NCBI GenBank assembly: GCA_946491705.1
Contig: CAMLYM010000001.1
Span: 1 to 64,000, forward strand
Length of the DNA: 64,000 nt
Source of the DNA: an uncultured Clostridia bacterium
GTDB lineage: Bacteria; Bacillota; Clostridia; Oscillospirales; Acutalibacteraceae
Direction: 5' to 3'
Position 1 is the first letter of the stretch. Each line of letters starts with the position of its first letter. Positions 59,779 through 64,000 of this stretch are shown here, in pieces. The position numbers and the translations under genes are program-made. Below the pieces are notes generated by a model, which saw nothing but the letters and a program-made list of their open reading frames with translations, was not told where the DNA came from and did no database searches.

Positions 59779-60909
59779 ATGTCAGAATACCAATTAGAAA
59801 TAAAACAGATCGTGGATTATCCGCGATGCCGGATTTATCGGCAGTTCGTGCAGTCCCTTATGGAAGACCGGAGCATTCGCCTTGGCGGCAGTTCCGGTCT
59901 TTTTTATTATACCGTCCTTTGCAGCTACGCGAATTTCCGAACATCATACAAGCGGATAGATGGGATCAGCTACATCATCTATCCCGGCGAATGGCTGTGC
60001 CGGATCAGTGAACTGGCAGAATGGTTTCGCACCCGTTTTCAGCATCAGGCGATTTCCCGCCTTCAGGATTTGCAGGACCGCCATCTGATTACCTTTTCCC
60101 TTCTCGGCCGTGGAAGGCTGGTGAAATTCAAAATTACGGACTGGCAGAAACATAACCGTGTACTGGATTACAACGCGCCCTGCGCCAAAGATACCGGCTT
60201 TTTCTTCCTGCCTGTTTCCACTGCCAATGAACTTCTCAGCTATGGCCGCTGTTCAGAGATGGACGCGCTGCTGGATCTGTGGGTGAATACCGTATACAAC
60301 GACGAACAGGTGCAGGGTTCGGATGCGGGACCAGTAGTTTATCTGCGCAACGGCACGGGGAGCCCGCTGCTTGGTTACGCGGGGCTGGCTGAACGCTGGG
60401 GCGTTTCCAAAGCAACCGCCGGACGTTATCTCAATAAACTGAGCAGCCTGGACTATATTTCCGTCATTTCCTTTCCCGGCGCGCATGGAAGCGTTATTTG
60501 CATGAACAACTATCTGTCTACCATGTTCGAGGTATCGGACGTCATGGTAGATAAGGAAGAAATCGCCATGCTGCTGCACATCGGCCTAACTATGCCGGAA
60601 ATTGAAGAAATGATGGCGGAACCCGTTCCCGGTATCGGTTCAGAAGAGGAAGACGGCGTTTCAAATCCGTATGTTGCTTTTATCCTTCAAAAAGTCATGG
60701 AAGTCCTTTCCGTACAAGGGTTTCCGTGTTTTTCATGTCCGAAAATTCAGTATAAGTTATTACCATTATCCTGCGATTGCAAGGAAGAAGTATTTTGTAT
60801 TTCAGATGGTATAGTAGGATTTAAGGCATTACTGGTTATTTTATGCGGAAAAGACAGGGAATTGTTCCGCTTTGAACTGAGATTACTGCCAAAGGGGGAG
60901 AAAAAATGA
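59779..60909 (+). CDS. Mobile-element protein with two winged-helix-like regions (replication/regulation)
   Basis: 376 residues, no family named with certainty. Two DNA-binding-like regions are visible: about 70-120 (CRISELAEWFRTRFQHQAIS, then RLQDLQDRHLITF) and about 195-235 (LAERWGVSKATAGRYLNKLS, then SLDYISVISF). The N-terminus (DYPRCRIYRQFVQSLMEDRS) is of a kind found at the head of integrative elements in Clostridia. Role could be replication initiation or regulation of transfer genes. GGAGG precedes ATG 59779. Its stop overlaps the next start (ATGA). GC content is lower than that of the host backbone, especially in the last 200 bases. Confidence 0.7.
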   Translation: MSEYQLEIKQIVDYPRCRIYRQFVQSLMEDRSIRLGGSSGLFYYTVLCSYANFRTSYKRIDGISYIIYPGEWLCRISELAEWFRTRFQHQAISRLQDLQDRHLITFSLLGRGRLVKFKITDWQKHNRVLDYNAPCAKDTGFFFLPVSTANELLSYGRCSEMDALLDLWVNTVYNDEQVQGSDAGPVVYLRNGTGSPLLGYAGLAERWGVSKATAGRYLNKLSSLDYISVISFPGAHGSVICMNNYLSTMFEVSDVMVDKEEIAMLLHIGLTMPEIEEMMAEPVPGIGSEEEDGVSNPYVAFILQKVMEVLSVQGFPCFSCPKIQYKLLPLSCDCKEEVFCISDGIVGFKALLVILCGKDRELFRFELRLLPKGEKK

Positions 60910-61454
60910 AACAGGCGATAGAGAATAAAGGGACAGAGAACCCGGTGTATCACGATACATGGATGCTTTTGAGGAAATACCGGGACGTGGTGTGGAGCCT
61001 GGAACTGTCCGTACAGCAGGTGCGCCGGCAGTTCCAGATCGAGTTTGGCAGCAGCATTGAGGATTTTCTGGAGTCTATCTACCTTGCCGGCGTGGATTTT
61101 GCGGATTCCGGCATTCAGGAACACGCCAGAAGCATTGAACGCAGCTATCAGATGATCCGGCTGATGGAAAGCGCGGTCAGCCTGCTCCGAAATAAGCATA
61201 AGTTTGGGGAACCCTATTACTGGATTCTGTACTATACGTACCTTTCCCCGCAGCAATACAGGGACACGGAGGAAATCATCGGGCAGCTCCAGCCGCATAT
61301 CCAGGACATCAGCTACCGGACCTATTTCCGCAAGCGGAAAGAAGCGATTGAGGCGCTCTCGTCAGTCCTTTGGGGATATACTTCCCGTGACAGCCTGAAT
61401 CTTTTGGAGCATTTTTTCCCGGATAATGGCCGCGAAAAAGGCCCTGGCAGATAA
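60906..61454 (+). CDS. Mobile-element protein, sigma-region-4/ArpU-like
   Basis: 182 residues, helical, with a long helical middle and a C-terminal helix-turn-helix-like part (YRDTEEIIGQLQPHIQDIS, then YRTYFRKRKEAIEAL) that resembles the region-4-like regulators of phages and conjugative elements. Function not established; regulation of the following transfer genes is plausible. Translation is coupled to the upstream gene. A 220-base gap with a terminator follows. Confidence 0.65.
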   Translation: MKQAIENKGTENPVYHDTWMLLRKYRDVVWSLELSVQQVRRQFQIEFGSSIEDFLESIYLAGVDFADSGIQEHARSIERSYQMIRLMESAVSLLRNKHKFGEPYYWILYYTYLSPQQYRDTEEIIGQLQPHIQDISYRTYFRKRKEAIEALSSVLWGYTSRDSLNLLEHFFPDNGREKGPGR

Positions 61455-61565
61455 TTGGCACAGAAACGCACAAAATTGGCACGGTTTTGCTATTGAGGCG
61501 TAAATCCCCCTGTGATAAAATAAGTATGTTGAAAACTATATACCGGAGCCGGGAACGGCAGAGAG

Positions 61566-61594
61566 AACGCCATTTTTACGAATGGTGTTTTTTT
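61566..61594 (+). terminator. Terminator upstream of the pilin-like gene
   Basis: CGCCATT (61569-61575), loop TTACG, AATGGTG (61581-61587), then TTTTTTT. A further GGCCGC/GGCGGCC stem lies at 61622-61645, just before the ribosome binding site. Confidence 0.7.
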
Positions 61595-61675
61595 ATTGCC
61601 TTTTTCCGGTTCCTGACCAGCAGGCCGCTCGTTCCGTGGGCGGCCTTACTTTATTTTCAATAGGAGGATGATGAT

Positions 61676-62059
61676 TTGAAGAAAAAACCCATTCGAGAGC
61701 CGCTGAAACGCCGAGGGCATATCAACTGCAGCCGAATGCTGTATATGACGTTCCTGACGGTGTGTATGCTGGCGTGCTTTTCCCAGCAGGCGTTCGCGGC
61801 GACAACCGTGTGGCAAAAAGCGGAAGAGATTATGAAGGACGTCTACAACCAGATCCTGCTGATTTCCACGATTGCGGCCGTCGTTACAGCGTCCATTGCG
61901 CTGCTGATGATGAACTTTTCCAAAAGCGGCAAAACAGTGGATGAGGCCCGCGCCTGGCTCAAGCGGATTATCATTACCTGGGCGATTTTAAACGGCCTCG
62001 GGTTCATTGTCAGCTACATCACGCCGTTCTTCGCCGGAGGCAAGTGGGGGACCCCATAA
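61676..62059 (+). CDS. Conjugation pilin-like/TrbC-VirB2-type membrane protein
   Basis: 127 residues: signal peptide (MLYMTFLTVCMLACFSQQAFA within about 20-43) and two hydrophobic segments (LLISTIAAVVTASIALLMMN and IIITWAILNGLGFIVSYIT) with a short polar loop, the layout of TrbC/VirB2-like pilins of Gram-positive conjugation systems. Start is TTG 61676 with TAGGAGG upstream. It is followed by a TrbL-like gene. Confidence 0.7.
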   Translation: MKKKPIREPLKRRGHINCSRMLYMTFLTVCMLACFSQQAFAATTVWQKAEEIMKDVYNQILLISTIAAVVTASIALLMMNFSKSGKTVDEARAWLKRIIITWAILNGLGFIVSYITPFFAGGKWGTP

Positions 62060-62099
62060 AGGGCCGCAATCCCGCATTGGCTGAAAGGAGCGTGATGCC

Positions 62100-62810
62100 G
62101 TGGGCATATTAGACGGGATTGTGGCGTGGATCGCCGAACAGGTCATGCACGGCCTGGATTTAATCAGCACGTCGGTCTTAGGCGCGCTCGGCTGCGATAT
62201 GAATACCTTTCTCCGGTACTTTCCGGCGGCCGGGACAATGTACGATATCTTTGTCGCGCTGGCAATCGGGCTGATTTTACTGAACTGGGTGTGGCAGCTT
62301 TTCCGGAACTACGGCCTCGCCGCGGGGATTGAGGCGGAAGATCCGGTAAAGCTGTCCATCCGTTCGGTTCTTTTTATCCTGCTGGCATATTTTTCAGACG
62401 AAATCGTCAGTACTATCCTGAAAATCGGCGGGACGCCGTATCAGTGGGTGCTTTCGTCCTCGCTGCCGCCGCTGGATTTTGCCGATTTCAATTCCGCGAT
62501 TACCGTGATTCTCGGCGTCTGCGCCAGCGGGGCGGTCGCCATTATCGCGCTGATCCTGGTGCTCATCATGGCCTGGAACTATATCAAGCTTCTGTTTGAA
62601 GCGGCCGAGCGATACGTCCTGCTCGGCGTGCTGGTCTATACGGCCCCGGTGGCGTTCGCGCTGGGATCTTCCCAAACGACGTCGCAGATTTTTAAGAGCT
62701 GGTGCCGGATGCTGGGAGGCCAGATTTTCTTATTGATTATGAACGCATGGTGCCTGCGGCTGTTTACCAGCATGGTCGGCACCTTTTTATCCAATCCCCT
62801 TTCGCTTTGA
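62100..62810 (+). CDS. Conjugal transfer membrane protein, TrbL/VirB6-like
   Basis: 236 residues with five to six membrane helices (for example MYDIFVALAIGLILLNWVW, VILGVCASGAVAIIALILVL) and the segment AERYVLLGVLVYTAPVAFAL, typical of VirB6/TrbL proteins in Firmicute integrative elements. It would form part of the inner-membrane channel. Start is GTG 62100 behind AAAGGAG. Confidence 0.75.
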   Translation: MGILDGIVAWIAEQVMHGLDLISTSVLGALGCDMNTFLRYFPAAGTMYDIFVALAIGLILLNWVWQLFRNYGLAAGIEAEDPVKLSIRSVLFILLAYFSDEIVSTILKIGGTPYQWVLSSSLPPLDFADFNSAITVILGVCASGAVAIIALILVLIMAWNYIKLLFEAAERYVLLGVLVYTAPVAFALGSSQTTSQIFKSWCRMLGGQIFLLIMNAWCLRLFTSMVGTFLSNPLSL

Positions 62811-62825
62811 CCGGAGGTGACATAG

Positions 62826-63752
62826 ATGCGAAAAACACGAAAAATCCTGCTGGTCCTTACGCTGGCGCTGGTATTTGCAAGCCTGTCCGCAGTCCCCGCC
62901 TTCGCGGTGACGGAGGCCGAGGTGCAGCAGCAGGTAAATTCCATAGGCAAAGAAGGCGTAACAGGGAATGTCTTTATCTGGTTCCTGTGCGCCATCGGAT
63001 TTTTAAAGGTATCCCAGAAGATCGACAGCTTTATGAGCAGCCTTGGCATTAACGTAGGGCATACCGGAGGTTCCATGCTGGCGGAAGCCATGATAGCGGC
63101 CCGCGGGGTTGCTTCGGTGAAATCCTTCGGCGGCCACAGCGGCAGCGGGGGCGGTTCCCGGGGCGGGGCTTCTTCCGGGGGTGTGCCGGGGTCCGGCACT
63201 TTAAAGGGCGGCCTTGCGGGCGTCGTCAGCCGCAGCTTTCAGAATAACGCGGTCAAAAACGCCACCGGCAGCAAGGAAGGCGGCCTTGGAGGCAAGGCGT
63301 TTGCTTCCTCGCTGGAAAAAGGCGGCGGCTTCGCCAACCGGATTATCGGCACGGTGGCAGCCGGCGATCTCTCCACTACCGGCTCCATGACCGGGGAAAA
63401 AGCGTCCGCCGCGCTGTCTTCCTACCTGGGCTATACCGCTTTGGGCGAAAACGCCGAGGGAGTTCCCAGCTTTTCCAATGTGGAAATCGGAGGCGGCCGG
63501 ATTACGGCGACGGAAACCTCTGAGGAACATCCGGAGGGGATCGCCATAGGGATGTACCACGCGGACCAGTATATGGCTCCCAGCGGGGAGTATTCCACGG
63601 TGACCGCCGCCGACGGCACGACCTGGTACAAACAGTACGCGGCCGATACGGTAGAGCGCAAGCCCAGCAAGGTGCCGGACGGCAATATTACCTATCATGA
63701 GAGCATTGTGAAAAAGCTGCCCGACCCGCCGAAACGAAAGGACCGTGTCTGA
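62826..63752 (+). CDS. Secreted/membrane Gly-Ser-rich conjugation-associated protein
   Basis: 308 residues: signal peptide (1-28, ending AVPAFA), a hydrophobic segment (GNVFIWFLCAIGFLKVS), a glycine/serine-rich linker (about 95-130, GGHSGSGGGSRGG) and a soluble C-terminal part. Such proteins occur between TrbL-like and VirB8/NlpC genes in Clostridia elements; function unknown. GGAGGTG precedes the start. Its stop overlaps the next ATG. Confidence 0.65.
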   Translation: MRKTRKILLVLTLALVFASLSAVPAFAVTEAEVQQQVNSIGKEGVTGNVFIWFLCAIGFLKVSQKIDSFMSSLGINVGHTGGSMLAEAMIAARGVASVKSFGGHSGSGGGSRGGASSGGVPGSGTLKGGLAGVVSRSFQNNAVKNATGSKEGGLGGKAFASSLEKGGGFANRIIGTVAAGDLSTTGSMTGEKASAALSSYLGYTALGENAEGVPSFSNVEIGGGRITATETSEEHPEGIAIGMYHADQYMAPSGEYSTVTAADGTTWYKQYAADTVERKPSKVPDGNITYHESIVKKLPDPPKRKDRV

Positions 63753-64000
63753 TGCCGGAAGAAAAAAGCAGCCAGGGTTCCAGCCCTGTGGAAAAAGGGG
63801 CGCAGGCCGCCAACGCGGTGCGGGGTGCGGTCAAGACCGGGAAAGCAATCGCCGGGGCCGCCAAGGGCGCCGCTGCCGGCGGGCCTTACGGTGCGGTGGC
63901 AGGGCTTGTTTGGGGAAACCGGCACCTGATTGGGAAAATTATTCTGATTACAGTATTTATCATGCTGTTGCCTGTTTTGTTTATCCTCATGCTGCCCGCC
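63752..64000 (+). CDS. Mobile-element membrane protein, N-terminal 83 residues, cut by window end
   Basis: The frame is open to base 64000. It starts MPEEKSSQGSSPVEKG, continues with an Ala/Gly/Lys-rich stretch (VKTGKAIAGAAKGAAAGGPY) and a membrane helix (IGKIILITVFIMLLPVLFIL). This start is like that of CD1108-type mobile-element proteins, which carry a wall-hydrolase part further on; that part is not in the window. Coupled to the upstream gene by TGATG overlap. Confidence 0.7.
   Translation, partial: MPEEKSSQGSSPVEKGAQAANAVRGAVKTGKAIAGAAKGAAAGGPYGAVAGLVWGNRHLIGKIILITVFIMLLPVLFILMLPA

Noticed and set aside
61450-61495. TGGCACG...TTGC-like sequence (61476-61490) resembling a sigma-54 promoter, with a repeated AATTGGCAC at 61453 and 61474
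   Set aside because: The GG to GC spacing is one base short of the strict -24/-12 spacing, and no enhancer-binding regulator is seen.

Overview
The window looks like a chromosomal segment of a GC-rich, spore-forming, strictly anaerobic Firmicute of the class Clostridia (Oscillospiraceae/Ruminococcaceae-like gut organism). The evidence is a complete Rnf complex, sporulation genes (a small acid-soluble spore protein, a bofA-like gene, spmA-spmB), Bacillus-like synteny around ricT-holB-darA and around spmAB-rsuA, a leucine T-box, and ftsEX linked to cell-wall hydrolases. No species can be named from sequence alone.

Layout. 1-4.65 kb, minus strand: the 3' part of tRNA-Thr is cut off by the window edge, then ricT, holB, darA, a PLP-dependent decarboxylase of the Orn/Lys/Arg family, and a short QueG-like iron-sulfur protein. 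4.9-11 kb, plus strand: a NusG-domain-II protein, a Gx transporter and the Rnf operon in order rnfC-D-G-E-A-B, closed by a strong terminator. 11.1-20.7 kb: a complete type I-C CRISPR-Cas locus (cas3, cas5c, cas8c, cas7c, cas4, cas1, cas2), a leader, a 19-repeat array, a small gene, and two diverged repeats that keep the array period. 20.8-24.3 kb: two TrkA-like potassium regulators, tRNA-Arg(CCG), a 55-residue spore-protein gene, a DUF2508-bofA pair and a DUF4364 gene.

24.3-40.4 kb, minus strand: four very large secreted proteins directed at pectin (rhamnogalacturonan I): two family-11 polysaccharide lyases, a family-43-like glycosidase and a rhamnogalacturonan acetylesterase-like protein. 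Each has its own promoter-like sequence and nearly all have their own terminator. All four end in the same two-part C-terminal module, which has no known anchor signature and is the most interesting undescribed element here. 40.6-45.5 kb: satD with a DUF3307 gene behind a triple ATGCAT site, then T-box-controlled leuA-leuB. 45.9-59.5 kb: abrB-like regulator, spmA-spmB, rsuA, an orphan sugar-ABC ATPase, a CdaR/PucR-type regulator, ftsE-ftsX, an M23 peptidase with coiled coil, a carboxyl-terminal processing protease, an unknown protein, greA and lysS.

59.5-64 kb: entry into an integrative/conjugative-type element. Phased TACGCCA repeats stand at the junction behind lysS, followed by a winged-helix protein, a sigma-region-4-like protein, pilin-like and TrbL/VirB6-like membrane proteins and a gene that runs off the window. 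Two intrinsic terminators sit inside the leaders of this element, which suggests control by read-through.

Start codons were chosen from ribosome binding sites and, where they overlap, from coupling with the upstream stop. All functional calls come from reading motifs; no database search was run.
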